48,437 nucleotides of DNA from Planctomycetaceae bacterium UBA2671 (GTDB taxonomy: Bacteria; Planctomycetota; Planctomycetia; Planctomycetales; Planctomycetaceae). This document shows positions 39,014-47,851 of this stretch, one piece after another. Every line of letters begins with the position of its first letter. Position 1 is the stretch's first letter. The stretch lies in assembly GCA_002359185.1 (NCBI GenBank), contig DEML01000044.1, forward strand, positions 1 to 48,437, given 5' to 3'. Position numbers and translations under genes: made by a program. The notes beneath the pieces are model-generated. The model did not search any database, had not been told where the DNA came from, and worked only from the letters and a program-made list of their open reading frames with translations.

Positions 39014-39802
39014 GTGATCATTTTAAAAAGTCGTCGTGAGATTGAGAAAATGCGGGAAGCGGGGCATCTCGTTTCCGAGGCTCATCAGTTAATTGATTCC
39101 ATGATTCGCCCGGGAATCAGTACGGCTGAGATCGATCGAGCCGTTGAGAAATTGTTCTTGGAGCGGGATGCGATTCCCCTGTTCAAGGGCGTGCCCGGCC
39201 CGGTCCCGTTTCCCTCCGTTTGTTGTATGTCGGTCAATGAAGAAATTGTTCATGGGATCCCCAGTAAGAAAAAGCTGGTGGAGGGGGACATCATCAGTGT
39301 CGACACAGGCTGCAAAATTAAGGGCTGGTGTGGCGATTCGGCCTGGACATATGCCGTTGGTGAAGTGGATGAGCAGAAACAACTGCTATTGAAGGTGGGT
39401 GAGCAGACTCTTGATTTAGCGGTTGAACAAATGGGGAAATGCCGCTGGTGGAGCGAAGTGGCTCGCCAGATGGAAGAATTTGTGGATCAGCATGGATTCA
39501 GTTCCGTCGAAGAATTTGTCGGCCACGGCATTGGACGAGATATGCACGAGGATCCCCAGGTGCCGCATTATGTGGATAAAGAGACGCTCGAAAAAGATTT
39601 TGAATTGAAACCTGGTCTGGTCATTGCCGTTGAGCCGATGGTAAATGCCGGGACGAAAAATCTTTTCATCCGGAATGATCACTGGACAGTTTCGACAAAG
39701 GATGGCTTGCCAAGCGTGCATTTTGAGCACACGATCGCCATGACAAGCAATGGACCTGAGATATTAACGCCGCGATTGGATAAGATCTCGAAGTCGATTT
39801 GA
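39014..39802 (+). CDS. map: Methionine aminopeptidase, type I
   Basis: The protein has 262 residues with a GTG start. The five metal ligands are found in VDTGCKIKGWCGDSAWT (two Asp), GHGIGRDMHEDP (His), AVEPMVNAG (Glu) and HFEHTIAMT (Glu). It removes initiator methionine from nascent proteins. It is usually near secY and infA; infA is not found here. Confidence 0.96.
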   Translation: MIILKSRREIEKMREAGHLVSEAHQLIDSMIRPGISTAEIDRAVEKLFLERDAIPLFKGVPGPVPFPSVCCMSVNEEIVHGIPSKKKLVEGDIISVDTGCKIKGWCGDSAWTYAVGEVDEQKQLLLKVGEQTLDLAVEQMGKCRWWSEVARQMEEFVDQHGFSSVEEFVGHGIGRDMHEDPQVPHYVDKETLEKDFELKPGLVIAVEPMVNAGTKNLFIRNDHWTVSTKDGLPSVHFEHTIAMTSNGPEILTPRLDKISKSI

Positions 39803-40340
39803 ATATCCGGAAGACGATATTTTGAACTGAGAGAGTAGAATTTGTGGAAAATCGACCATTCGGCACGACAAATTCCGAATTTCCTGATCTGACCCAGCCG
39901 TTTGGGTTGTCAGATTGAAACTTGAATGTCTATAATCCGCGATTCAAACTTCAACGGTCTGCCGAATCGTGGCTTCAGGGGCACGGTTTGCTCGCAGTTA
40001 GCGGACGAGCTGTCCGTACTTGAGGGTTTCAGTGTTAAATTCGAGCCTGAAAGCCATCAAACAAACCGGCAGGTAAGATTGTCTTCTGTGATATAGGACT
40101 CCCTTTAAAGAGTTCTGAGTTAGCCAGGCAATATATTTGAGTTGGCTCAAGAATCTCAGGCAGACGAAGATAAAAGATAAAGTCATATTATTAGAGGCTC
40201 GGTGTAAATTTCCGATCAGATCGGAAGCTAAGTGTAATAAGACAGGCACTGAGAGTCTTTAAGTTCCAGATTGTAGCAGCCATAACGGCTGATTGTTCAG
40301 CTGCTGTTAGTGAAAATATCAGGTCGAAAGTGTTGGAATC
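39803..40340. other. Gap between map and rpmJ with leader of the alpha-type operon
   Basis: No infA or other gene is found in these 538 bp. A promoter lies at 39907-39936, and the following leader of about 400 nt has several hairpins. Examples are TTGAG/CTCAA (40137-40150), the palindrome TTCCGATC-A-GATCGGAA (40210-40226), and an AGCAGC/GCTGCT pair near 40280-40310. Confidence 0.45.
39907..39936 (+). promoter_or_regulatory. Sigma70-type promoter of the rpmJ-rpsM-rpsK-rpoA-rplQ series
   Basis: TTGTCA (39907-39912) and a perfect TATAAT (39931-39936) are separated by 18 nt. It is the only clear promoter in the gap behind map. Confidence 0.65.
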
Positions 40341-40457
40341 ATGAAGGTCAGGGCGAGCGTTAAAAGAATTTGCGAGAATTGCAAGGTCGTCCGTCGCAAA
40401 GGGCGTGTGTATGTGATTTGTTCGACAAATCCAAAGCACAAGCAGCGTCAGGGTTAG
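40341..40457 (+). CDS. rpmJ: 50S ribosomal protein L36, zinc-binding form
   Basis: The frame encodes 38 residues beginning MKVRASVKRICENCKVV and ending KHKQRQG. Zinc ligands C11, C14, C27 and H33 are all present. It is the C+ type of L36 and stabilises the 50S late in assembly. It stands first, ahead of rpsM, as in many bacteria. Confidence 0.95.
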   Translation: MKVRASVKRICENCKVVRRKGRVYVICSTNPKHKQRQG

Positions 40458-40550
40458 GACGGGCTCCGGTTGAGGCAGGTTTTGGCCACATTCGACAGTT
40501 AGAGACAATTATTCCGCAGTAAGCTGCGGTTATCCAAATGGGAGTGAGTT

Positions 40551-40937
40551 ATGCCACGTGTTCAGGGTGTTGATATTCCGAACAACAAAGCGTTCTATAT
40601 TTCACTGACTTATCTTTACGGGATTGGTCGGCACACAGCGATTGAAATTTGCCGTCGGATGGGCGTTGAGCCTACAATGAAGGCCAAAGACATGAGCGAT
40701 GACGACATTGCTCAGTTGAACAACCTGCTTGACACTGAATATGTGATCGAAGGTCAGTTGCGTCGCCAAACTCAGCAGCACATTGCCCGCCTGCGGGAAA
40801 TTCAGTGCTACCGTGGGTCTCGTCACCGTCGTGGCTTGCCTGTGCGTGGCCAGCGAACCAGCACGAATGCCCGTACCCGTAAAGGTGTGCGCAAAACGGT
40901 AGCTGGTAAAAAGGGTGTCAAGGATATGCGACACTAA
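40551..40937 (+). CDS. rpsM: 30S ribosomal protein S13
   Basis: The protein has 128 residues and starts MPRVQGVDIPNNKAFYISLTYLYGIG. It ends with RGLPVRGQRTSTNARTRKG, the S13 signature, and a basic tail. GGGAG precedes the ATG (40539-40543). It contacts S19 and the P-site tRNA. Confidence 0.98.
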   Translation: MPRVQGVDIPNNKAFYISLTYLYGIGRHTAIEICRRMGVEPTMKAKDMSDDDIAQLNNLLDTEYVIEGQLRRQTQQHIARLREIQCYRGSRHRRGLPVRGQRTSTNARTRKGVRKTVAGKKGVKDMRH

Positions 40938-41106
40938 CAGAGATACGGGCTTACAACAGGCTATCTGCTGTAAGGGTCTGGCATAGGGGATGTTTCAAGA
41001 AAAAATTACTGGTTGTCTGTCACTGGACAGAACTGGTCGAGAATAATTCTGATGCTCACGGAATGGGGTGGGTGTCAAGTTCAGTCAAATCTGTCGGGAG
41101 AAGTTC

Positions 41107-41490
41107 GTGGCGAAGCAGCAGAAGAAGAAAAAAGTCCGTCGTAATGTGACTAAGGCAATTGCCCACATTAAGGCGACATTCAACAATACATTGGTGACGA
41201 TTACCGATACCAATGGCGAAGTCCTGTGCTGGGCCGCAGCTGGTACGGTCGGATTCAAGGGCAGCCGAAAGAGTACGCCGTTTGCAGCTCAGCGAGCTGC
41301 TGAAGTTTGTGCGGATCGTGCCAAGAAGTTTGGTGTCCGAGAAATGGAAGTCCGCGTCAAAGGCCCAGGTTCAGGCCGTGAAAGTGCGATCACTGGATTG
41401 CAGACACCGGGGATTGCCGTCCGTCTGATTGAAGATGTCACCCCATTACCACATAATGGTTGCCGTCCGCCAAAGAAACGACGCGTCTGA
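41107..41490 (+). CDS. rpsK: 30S ribosomal protein S11
   Basis: The protein has 127 residues. GTG 41107 follows GGGAG (41096-41100) by 6 nt; a longer frame from 41068 adds 13 residues that are not family-like. It has AHIKATFNNTLVTITDTNGEVLCWAAAG and ends PLPHNGCRPPKKRRV. rpsD (S4), which usually follows, is absent and rpoA comes next. Confidence 0.97.
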   Translation: MAKQQKKKKVRRNVTKAIAHIKATFNNTLVTITDTNGEVLCWAAAGTVGFKGSRKSTPFAAQRAAEVCADRAKKFGVREMEVRVKGPGSGRESAITGLQTPGIAVRLIEDVTPLPHNGCRPPKKRRV

Positions 41491-41589
41491 TTGACTTTTT
41501 TGCGGCTGACTTCAATATCCCGCTGCAGGTTTTGACCTGACTGCCAGCGGTTCTGAGAATAGATTAAATCGAGATCGGGAGAGATTTGC

Positions 41590-42609
41590 ATGCGAATTCG
41601 ATGGCGCGGACTGGAATTGCCGAATCGACTGGTTATTGACCGGGCGACCGCGACACCAACCTATGGTAAATTCATCGCTGAGCCTTTCGAGCGAGGTTTC
41701 GGCTCGACAATTGGGAACAGCTTGCGACGTATCCTGCTTTCTTCTCTGGAAGGAAGTTCTGTCACACGCGTGAAAATTCAAGGTGCTCAGCACGAGTTCA
41801 CTACTATCCCAGGTGTTGTGGAAGATGTGACTGATATCTGTCTGAATCTGAAATCACTGATCGTCAAAAGCCACGCTGCTGGCCCAAAAACGATTCGGAT
41901 CGAAAAACACACTCGTGGTGTTGTGACTGGTGCAGACATCATTACTGACGATCAGGTTGAGGTTTACAATAAAGACCTCATCATCGCGACAATGACCGAC
42001 GATGTTCCACTGTCGATGGAATTGACGATCGAAAATGGTCGCGGATATATTCCTGCCAACGAACATTTCGAACGTGATCCGGAAGTTGGAGTCATCCCAC
42101 TGGATGCTCTGTATTCACCTGTTGAACGCGTGCGTTTTGCTGTCGAAGAAACTCGTGTTGGCCAGCGTACCAACTACGACAAGCTGATCCTGGAAATCTG
42201 GTCGAATGGGACCGTTTCTCCAGAAATGGCACTTGTCGAATCTTCCAAGATTATGCGTAAGCACCTCAACCCGTTCATTACCTATCGGGAACCTGGTCCG
42301 GAAGTATCACCGGAAGGTGGCTTGCATGGCATGTCCGAAGTGACTGGCCATTCGCCAATCGATCTGGAACTCGAAGAAAAATTGAATCAGTCACTGGCCG
42401 AATTGAATCTCTCTGTCCGGGCAACAAACTGCCTGGAGTCAGAAGGGATTGTGACAGTTCGCGATCTGGTGACCAAGAACGAGGACCAGCTGCTGCAGGT
42501 TCGCAATTTCGGGGAAACGACTCTCGTCGAAGTCCGTGAGCGACTCAGCAGCATCAATCTGCGAATGGGCATGAAACTGCCCCGACGCCAGATTTCTCCA
42601 CAAGACTAA
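41590..42609 (+). CDS. rpoA: RNA polymerase alpha subunit
   Basis: The protein has 339 residues. The N-terminal dimerisation domain has ERGFGSTIGNSLRRILLSSLEG, and the C-terminal domain has LNLSVRATNCLESEGIVTVRDLV with the DNA- and activator-binding surface. GGGAGAG lies in front of the ATG. It sits between rpsK and rplQ as usual. Confidence 0.98.
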   Translation: MRIRWRGLELPNRLVIDRATATPTYGKFIAEPFERGFGSTIGNSLRRILLSSLEGSSVTRVKIQGAQHEFTTIPGVVEDVTDICLNLKSLIVKSHAAGPKTIRIEKHTRGVVTGADIITDDQVEVYNKDLIIATMTDDVPLSMELTIENGRGYIPANEHFERDPEVGVIPLDALYSPVERVRFAVEETRVGQRTNYDKLILEIWSNGTVSPEMALVESSKIMRKHLNPFITYREPGPEVSPEGGLHGMSEVTGHSPIDLELEEKLNQSLAELNLSVRATNCLESEGIVTVRDLVTKNEDQLLQVRNFGETTLVEVRERLSSINLRMGMKLPRRQISPQD

Positions 42610-42789
42610 CCATTTCATGGTTTTCTGCAGTCGCATGGGCATCATTAGACTAAGTATGCTAACTTTGCTCCTGCAAAATGTGGAATTGAGTATGAGAGTT
42701 TTGTCTCTTCAGTCTCTGTAGACAAATTGCTTGGTTTACGAATTTCAAGCCCATCTGGGCATTAGTCAGTTTTTTTGAATTAAATTATC

Positions 42790-43479
42790 ATGAGACATCG
42801 CGTACGTGGACGCCATCTGGGGCGAACTTCATCTCATCGCAAAGCCATGTTCCGAAATATGGCGGTCAGTCTGATCCGATCTGTTCGTGCAGATCCGGAA
42901 GAATATGGCTCACCAAAGGTTGCTGGTCGTATTATTACGACTGTCGCCAAGGCAAAAGAGCTTCGTCCGCAGGTTGAAAAACTGATCACGATGGCTCGCA
43001 AGTCATTGCCGATTCAACGCAAAGCTGATGAACTGGGAACTTCCGCAGAACGCAATTCCGAGCAATGGCGCAGCTGGCGGAAATCAGAAGGCTGGCAGGA
43101 ATGGAATCAGGCACAGGCTCCTGTCCTGGCCATGCGACGCAAAGCGTACTCGGTTCTGCGTGATAACGAAGCGGTCGACATTCTGTTCAGCGATCTGGCT
43201 GAAACATTTGAAGAACGCCAGGGTGGATACACTCGCATCGTCAAACTGGCCAAGCCTCGTCTGGGTGATGCTGGTCCACAGGCGTTGATCGAGTTCGTTG
43301 GCGTTCGCGATCGTGTTTCTACAAAGGGTTCTGCTCCTGTTGTTGTAAAAGATGACGAAGAAGCATCTGCAGAAGAGCAGACTGAAGAACCTGCCAGCGA
43401 AGAAGCTGTTGCAGATGAAACTGCGTCTGCCGAAGCTGAAGAGTCCACTGAAGAAAGTTCAGAAGAGAAGCCTGAGTAA
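42790..43479 (+). CDS. rplQ: 50S ribosomal protein L17 with insertion and acidic tail
   Basis: The protein has 229 residues, almost twice the usual 115-130. Residues 1-71 are a normal L17 start (MRHRVRGRHLGRTSSHRKAM...ITTVAKAKELRPQVEKLI). About 45 extra residues follow (SEQWRSWRKSEGWQEWNQAQ) before the L17 end returns at about 118-170 (LFSDLAETFEERQGGYTRIVK and the family ending). Residues 171-229 are almost only Glu, Ala, Ser and Thr. A ribosome-binding site is not obvious. A terminator follows. Confidence 0.92.
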   Translation: MRHRVRGRHLGRTSSHRKAMFRNMAVSLIRSVRADPEEYGSPKVAGRIITTVAKAKELRPQVEKLITMARKSLPIQRKADELGTSAERNSEQWRSWRKSEGWQEWNQAQAPVLAMRRKAYSVLRDNEAVDILFSDLAETFEERQGGYTRIVKLAKPRLGDAGPQALIEFVGVRDRVSTKGSAPVVVKDDEEASAEEQTEEPASEEAVADETASAEAEESTEESSEEKPE

Positions 43480-43507
43480 TTGACTTAGCTTGAAATCAAG
43501 AATCATA

Positions 43508-43536
43508 AAAGCTCCTGTTTTACAGGAGCTTTTTTT
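43508..43536 (+). terminator. Intrinsic terminator behind rplQ
   Basis: AAAGCTCCTGT (43508-43518) pairs with ACAGGAGCTTT (43522-43532), with a T-run to 43536. It closes the rpmJ-rplQ series. Confidence 0.92.
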
Positions 43537-43585
43537 GTTTGTGTATATGTCATTAAAGGGAAGCGATCATCACACTCAGAGAATT

Positions 43586-43623
43586 TGGGGGCTCCGCTGC
43601 GCTTCGACCCCAGCCAACCGGCC
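43586..43623 (-). repeat. Dispersed repeat, GGCTGGGGTCG family, copy 2
   Basis: Reading the minus strand gives GGCCGGTTGGCTGGGGTCGA and then AGCGCAGCGGAGCCCCCAAA. This corresponds to the plus strand at 16013-16049. It lies between the rplQ terminator and the end of the cobA-hemD gene. Confidence 0.7.
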
Positions 43624-43628
43624 GTCTG

Positions 43629-45149
43629 TTATTTTGATGCCTTTTGGATTGCATCAAAGATGCCATCCCAGGTGAACTCGGTTGCGATGGCCGTAATTGG
43701 TAGACCTGTTTCCTCGGCTGCTTGAGCGGTAATCGGGCTGATGGCGGCCAGCTTGATCTTATTGCCGAGATATTGTCGGGCTTGTTCTGGAATCAATTTT
43801 GCCAGTTGGCGGGCAATAGCCGGGCTGCTCAGGCCGATCCAATCGAGTTGACCTGTTTCGATCAGGTGTTGCGATTGCTCGGACAGTGCAACCGCATCCT
43901 GATGGTGATAGGCAACGGCTTCATCAAGATGAATACCAGCAGATTTGAGTTGCGTGGAGATGATGTCTCGTCCGCGATTGGCCCGCATCCACAATACTGG
44001 CTTCTCAGGTTTTCTCTGGATCAATGCTTCTGCTAACGATTCCGAACAATAGTCGTCTGGAACCAAATCGGCTCGTAATCGATAAGTTTCTAATGCTTCC
44101 GCAGTCGATGATCCAATACAGGCAATTTTAATCCGGTTGAGTAAGCGGGAATCAGAACCGATTTCCCAGACGCGATCGAAGAAATGTTGAACTCCATTGG
44201 CTGATGTAAACAGTAGCCATTCGTATTGATCGAGGGATCGAATTTTCTGATCGAGTTCGGCATTGCTTTCCGGTTTGGTGATTTCAATGAGCGGCATTAA
44301 TACGGGATCGGCACCCAGCGAAACGGCCATTTGAATTTGTGGCTCTGCCTGCCCCGAGGGACGGGTAATGCCGATGCGTTTTCCGATCAATGGCTTGTTT
44401 TCGAACCAGTGAATTCTCTCCCGCATTTGCACGCATTCGCCCACAATAATCAGAGAAGGGGGGCTCAAATCTTCTTTGCTGACACGATCGGGAAGATTGG
44501 CAAGTTCGTCAGTAACAACACGTTGAAAGGGGGTCGAGGCTTTCGTAATGATCGCTGCGGGGATACTGGCCGACATCCCCTCGGAGATTAACGCTTCTGC
44601 AATTTCCGGCAGACGGTGCAGGCCCATGTAAAAGACAAGGGTGCCGGGAAATTTTGCAAGCAGATTATAATCGAGAGCCGTTGACGGTTTAGCGGGGTCT
44701 TCGTGTCCGGTAATCAGGCAAACTGCAGAAGCATAATCGCGATGAGTCAGCGAAAATCCAGCATACTCAGCGGCAGCGGTCGCGGCTGTGATTCCGGGAA
44801 CAACTTCAAATTCAATGTTTTCTGCTGCCAGAGCCTCGGCTTCTTCGCTGCCGCGACCGAAAATATAGGGATCGCCACCTTTGAGTCGGACGACTGTTTT
44901 ACCGAGTTTTGCTTCTGCGATGAGCCTCTGATTGATTTGCTCCTGTTGCAGAGTCCGCTTCCCTGAGCTATCCGCTCGTGCCGTTCGCTCAGCTTGAGCA
45001 GATGTGTGCCTGAGCAATAACGGATTTACGAGTCCATCGTAGAGGATGAAATCCGCTTTACGCAGACATTCCAATCCTTTCAGAGAGATCAATCCCGGAT
45101 CCCCAGGCCCTCCTCCGACTAAATAGACCTTTCCTGTCTGTGATGGCAT
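43629..45149 (-). CDS. cobA-hemD: Uroporphyrinogen-III methyltransferase / synthase fusion
   Basis: The protein has 506 residues from ATG 45149 (MPSQTGKVYLVGGGPGDPG). An ATG at 45161 is also possible. Earlier frame codons, up to 45413, encode sequence without family match that would cover the ilvB promoter. Residues 1-245 are the SAM-dependent methyltransferase (GGGPGDPG; RLKGGDPYIFGRGSEE), which makes precorrin-2. Residues about 255-505 are uroporphyrinogen-III synthase (LIGKRIGITRPSGQAEPQ; LLFTSANGVQHFFDRV; IGLSSPAIARQL). The fusion joins two consecutive steps of siroheme/cobalamin synthesis. It is divergent from ilvB. Confidence 0.95.
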   Translation of the reverse strand: MPSQTGKVYLVGGGPGDPGLISLKGLECLRKADFILYDGLVNPLLLRHTSAQAERTARADSSGKRTLQQEQINQRLIAEAKLGKTVVRLKGGDPYIFGRGSEEAEALAAENIEFEVVPGITAATAAAEYAGFSLTHRDYASAVCLITGHEDPAKPSTALDYNLLAKFPGTLVFYMGLHRLPEIAEALISEGMSASIPAAIITKASTPFQRVVTDELANLPDRVSKEDLSPPSLIIVGECVQMRERIHWFENKPLIGKRIGITRPSGQAEPQIQMAVSLGADPVLMPLIEITKPESNAELDQKIRSLDQYEWLLFTSANGVQHFFDRVWEIGSDSRLLNRIKIACIGSSTAEALETYRLRADLVPDDYCSESLAEALIQRKPEKPVLWMRANRGRDIISTQLKSAGIHLDEAVAYHHQDAVALSEQSQHLIETGQLDWIGLSSPAIARQLAKLIPEQARQYLGNKIKLAAISPITAQAAEETGLPITAIATEFTWDGIFDAIQKASK

Positions 45150-45481
45150 GAGCGAAAACATCCTGTCGACATAGCTGCAATGAGTCAATAATAGTAATAA
45201 GATTGATTGTAAAGGTTGTGCACTTCGACTGAAACGGATTGGAGTTGAATAGGCTGTAGATTTGATGATGAAAAGTGGATCAAATTCAGTATCCGATCGG
45301 AAACGATAGGCCTCACTATTTTGAAGTGAGATTTCCGCCGCAGTTTTCTGGATTATTGCCTCGATAGTTGAACCTTTTCCGGGTACAATCGCTCTACCAT
45401 TTGCAGGGCACACCGATCGCGGTGCGCACGCTTATCCTACCGCACATTAATGTTCGGCGTTCAATTCCCACTTGGGGGGGA
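45150..45481. other. Divergent region between cobA-hemD and ilvB
   Basis: The gap is about 330 bp. It must hold two divergent promoters; a TTTACA-17-TATTGA pair on the minus strand around 45180-45220 and a TACAAT at 45384-45389 on the plus strand are the only hints. No leader peptide or T-box was recognised for ilvB. Confidence 0.35.
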
Positions 45482-47311
45482 ATGGACAGGCGAATAGATT
45501 TCAATGATCGAAAGTTGAAGATCGTGGCAATTGCAGAAGAAAAATCGACCAAACAGGCCCAGATGAATGGGGCCGAAATCATGATTCAGGCTCTGATTCG
45601 TCAGCAGACCAAATATATTTTCGCCTATCCCGGCGGAGCCAGTATGCCGTTGCATCAGGCTTTGCGGAAGTATCGCGATGAAATTCGCACGATTCTTCCC
45701 CGCCACGAACAGGGCGGAGCCTTCGCTGCTCAGGGGGTTTCCCGCTCGACTGATGATGAAATCGGCGTCTGTATGGCGACCAGTGGTCCTGGAGCAACAA
45801 ACCTGGTCACCTCGATTGCCGATGCCAAACTCGATAGCGTGCCGCTGATCGCAATTACCGGACAAGTTCCTCAGAGCGTTATCGGGAGTGATGCTTTCCA
45901 GGAAACACCGATGGTCGAAGTCTGTCGGGCGATCACGAAGCATCATTACATGATCACAAATATCAACGATGTCGCCCGCATCGTGAAAGAAGCCTTTCAT
46001 GTGGCTCGCACCGGTCGCCCCGGACCTGTGCTGATCGACTTCCCGAAAGATGTTCAACTCGATTCGATTCCAGCTGATGAAGTTGATCTCGATCCGCCGA
46101 TGAATTTGCCTGGTTACAAGCCGGAAATCCCCGATGTGGCGACTGAGCAGATCAATCAGATCATTGCCGCGATTCGTCGCTCGAAAAAGCCAATTCTGTA
46201 TGTCGGTGGTGGCTGTATTCTATCTGGAGCAGCCGACGAACTGCTCAAGTTTGCCGAGAAAGCTCAAATTCCCGTCACAATGACCGTGATGGGACTGGGA
46301 ACATTTCCGGGCACACACGATCTGTCTTTGCACATGCTCGGAATGCACGGTACCGTCTACGCCAACCTGGCAATCGATGAAGCCGACCTGTTGCTGGCAT
46401 TCGGTGTTCGGTTTGATGACCGCGTCACCGGAAAGCTCGATGAGTTTGCCAAGCACGGCAAAATTGTGCATGTCGATGTGGACCCTTCAGAGATCCACAA
46501 AAACAAGGAAGCACACATTCCTGTTGTCGGAGATGTTAAGCAGGTATTGAACAGCCTGAATGCCGCGATGAAGGATTCGGATATTCCGGACACCGCAGAA
46601 TGGCACAGGAAAATTAAGGGCTGGAAAGAGCAGTACCCTCTGGCATATGCCGATTACGATACCGAAATTCCACAGCAGCATGCGATTGAAACTCTGTGGA
46701 AGATGACTCGCGATCGTAATCCTTATGTCAGTGTGGGCGTTGGCCAGCATCAGATGTGGTCTGCTCAATACTTTAAATTCGATAAACCGAAGCACTGGCT
46801 GTGTTCTTCAGGATTGGGAACCATGGGTTTCGGCCTGCCTTCAGCAATGGGTGTTGCTGCTGCTCATCCGGATGAGCTTGTCATCGACATTGATGGCGAT
46901 GGCTCCTTCCAGATGAACATCCAGGAACTCGCAACACTGGTTTGCGAAGACCTTCCGGTCAAAATGCTGCTGCTCAATAATCAACATCTCGGCATGGTTG
47001 TGCAGTGGGAAGATCGCTTCATGGAAGGGCGTCGAGCTCATACTTATCTTGGACCAGTTCATAAGCCGGAAGCTCTGGGTGATGGAAGTGGTATTGTCGG
47101 CGAAGAGATCTATCCCGACTTCATTACCATTGCCAAAGGCTACGGCATAGCCGGGCAACGCGTTCGTGAAAAGAAAGATCTCGAAGCCGCGATCACCGAG
47201 ATGATCAATCACGATGGTCCGTATCTGCTCGAAGTCATCTGCCCATATCAGGAACACGTGCTGCCAATGATTCCCGGCGGTAAGACGGTCCGCGATATTA
47301 TTATTAAGTAG
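45482..47311 (+). CDS. ilvB: Acetolactate synthase large subunit
   Basis: The protein has 609 residues from ATG 45482; a GTG at 45524 gives a start closer to the family (the match begins around MNGAEIMIQAL), and in-frame codons from 45368 are possible as well. The catalytic glutamate region is RHEQGGAFAAQG, and the thiamine-diphosphate motif is DGDGSFQMN...LLLNN. It catalyses the first common step of branched-chain amino-acid synthesis with TPP, FAD and Mg. No regulatory subunit gene (ilvN) follows before the terminator. Confidence 0.93.
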   Translation: MDRRIDFNDRKLKIVAIAEEKSTKQAQMNGAEIMIQALIRQQTKYIFAYPGGASMPLHQALRKYRDEIRTILPRHEQGGAFAAQGVSRSTDDEIGVCMATSGPGATNLVTSIADAKLDSVPLIAITGQVPQSVIGSDAFQETPMVEVCRAITKHHYMITNINDVARIVKEAFHVARTGRPGPVLIDFPKDVQLDSIPADEVDLDPPMNLPGYKPEIPDVATEQINQIIAAIRRSKKPILYVGGGCILSGAADELLKFAEKAQIPVTMTVMGLGTFPGTHDLSLHMLGMHGTVYANLAIDEADLLLAFGVRFDDRVTGKLDEFAKHGKIVHVDVDPSEIHKNKEAHIPVVGDVKQVLNSLNAAMKDSDIPDTAEWHRKIKGWKEQYPLAYADYDTEIPQQHAIETLWKMTRDRNPYVSVGVGQHQMWSAQYFKFDKPKHWLCSSGLGTMGFGLPSAMGVAAAHPDELVIDIDGDGSFQMNIQELATLVCEDLPVKMLLLNNQHLGMVVQWEDRFMEGRRAHTYLGPVHKPEALGDGSGIVGEEIYPDFITIAKGYGIAGQRVREKKDLEAAITEMINHDGPYLLEVICPYQEHVLPMIPGGKTVRDIIIK

Positions 47312-47383
47312 TCCAGGGTCTAGTGACGTGGGTCTAGAGCTTAAGGTTTTGGATCGCGTTTGAAGACAATTAAAATCGTTAAG

Positions 47384-47414
47384 AGCCCCGGTCAATTTTG
47401 ATCGGGGCTTTTTT
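47384..47414 (+). terminator. Intrinsic terminator behind ilvB
   Basis: AGCCCCGGTCA (47384-47394) pairs with TGATCGGGGCT (47399-47409), one G-U pair, followed by six T. Confidence 0.9.
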
Positions 47415-47424
47415 CATAAATCAT

Positions 47425-47579
47425 CTTAACCCGAAGCGTCAGCGAGGGGACGGCGATCGATTAATCATAAAGGTGAGTCACAGAAATGATTCCGGCAGGT
47501 TTGATGCGAACATATTGGAACTCAGCATCAACTCGATTTCAGATGCGACGCCATCCCCTCGCTGACGCTTCGGGTTAAG
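47425..47579. repeat. 155-bp element with perfect 25-bp inverted repeats, copy 2
   Basis: Left arm 47425-47449 (CTTAACCCGAAGCGTCAGCG plus AGGGG) and right arm 47555-47579 are perfect reverse complements. The element at 22915-23075 has nearly the same arms and a similar length, but a different interior. It follows the ilvB terminator. Confidence 0.82.
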
Positions 47580-47592
47580 ATTGTATAAGACC

Positions 47593-47622
47593 CATCACCA
47601 TCACCATCACCATCACCATCAC
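47593..47622 (+). repeat. CATCAC hexanucleotide microsatellite, five units
   Basis: Five perfect CATCAC units. Read as protein it would give a run of histidines, but no gene is supported. It directly precedes the CTTCAAC tract. Confidence 0.9.
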
Positions 47623-47657
47623 CTTCAACCTTCAACCTTCAACCTTCAACCTTCAAC
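47623..47657 (+). repeat. CTTCAAC heptanucleotide repeat, five units
   Basis: Five perfect CTTCAAC units are followed by a partial sixth and an A-run. The unit agrees with the degenerate 7-bp-period repeats at 18972-19078. Confidence 0.92.
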
Positions 47658-47666
47658 CTTCAAAAA

Positions 47667-47696
47667 AAACGCCCCGCGTAAAACCGCGGGGCGTTT
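47667..47696 (-). terminator. Strong intrinsic terminator, minus strand
   Basis: AAACGCCCCGCG (47667-47678) and CGCGGGGCGTTT (47685-47696) form a perfect 12-bp stem. The A-run at 47662-47669 becomes a U-run in minus-strand RNA, so it fits the gene at 47852-48205; it may also stop plus-strand transcripts. Confidence 0.85.
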
Positions 47697-47851
47697 CTGT
47701 GCGAGCTTCATCAGGTTTGCGAAGGATGAAGCCTGCGGTTGGATTTTGTCAGTCGACGAGTTTGATACTCGGCTATGACATGAGTGTATTCGTTCAATAA
47801 GAGTTCTGTCGGAGAGATTTCGCAGATCGTTTCGACAGGACTTTCGAGGAG

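Noticed and set aside
39803..40340. infA (IF-1) in its usual place
   Set aside because: No frame of about 72 codons with IF-1 features on the plus strand in this gap.
45150..45413. N-terminal extension of CobA-HemD by 88 residues
   Set aside because: It lacks family similarity and would cover the divergent ilvB promoter region; the family start is at 45149.
47593..47657. CRISPR array
   Set aside because: Units of 6 and 7 bp without spacers; simple tandem repeats.
47581..47778. Open frame starting with a run of histidines
   Set aside because: It is the translation of the CATCAC and CTTCAAC repeats and the terminator stem; no independent coding signal.
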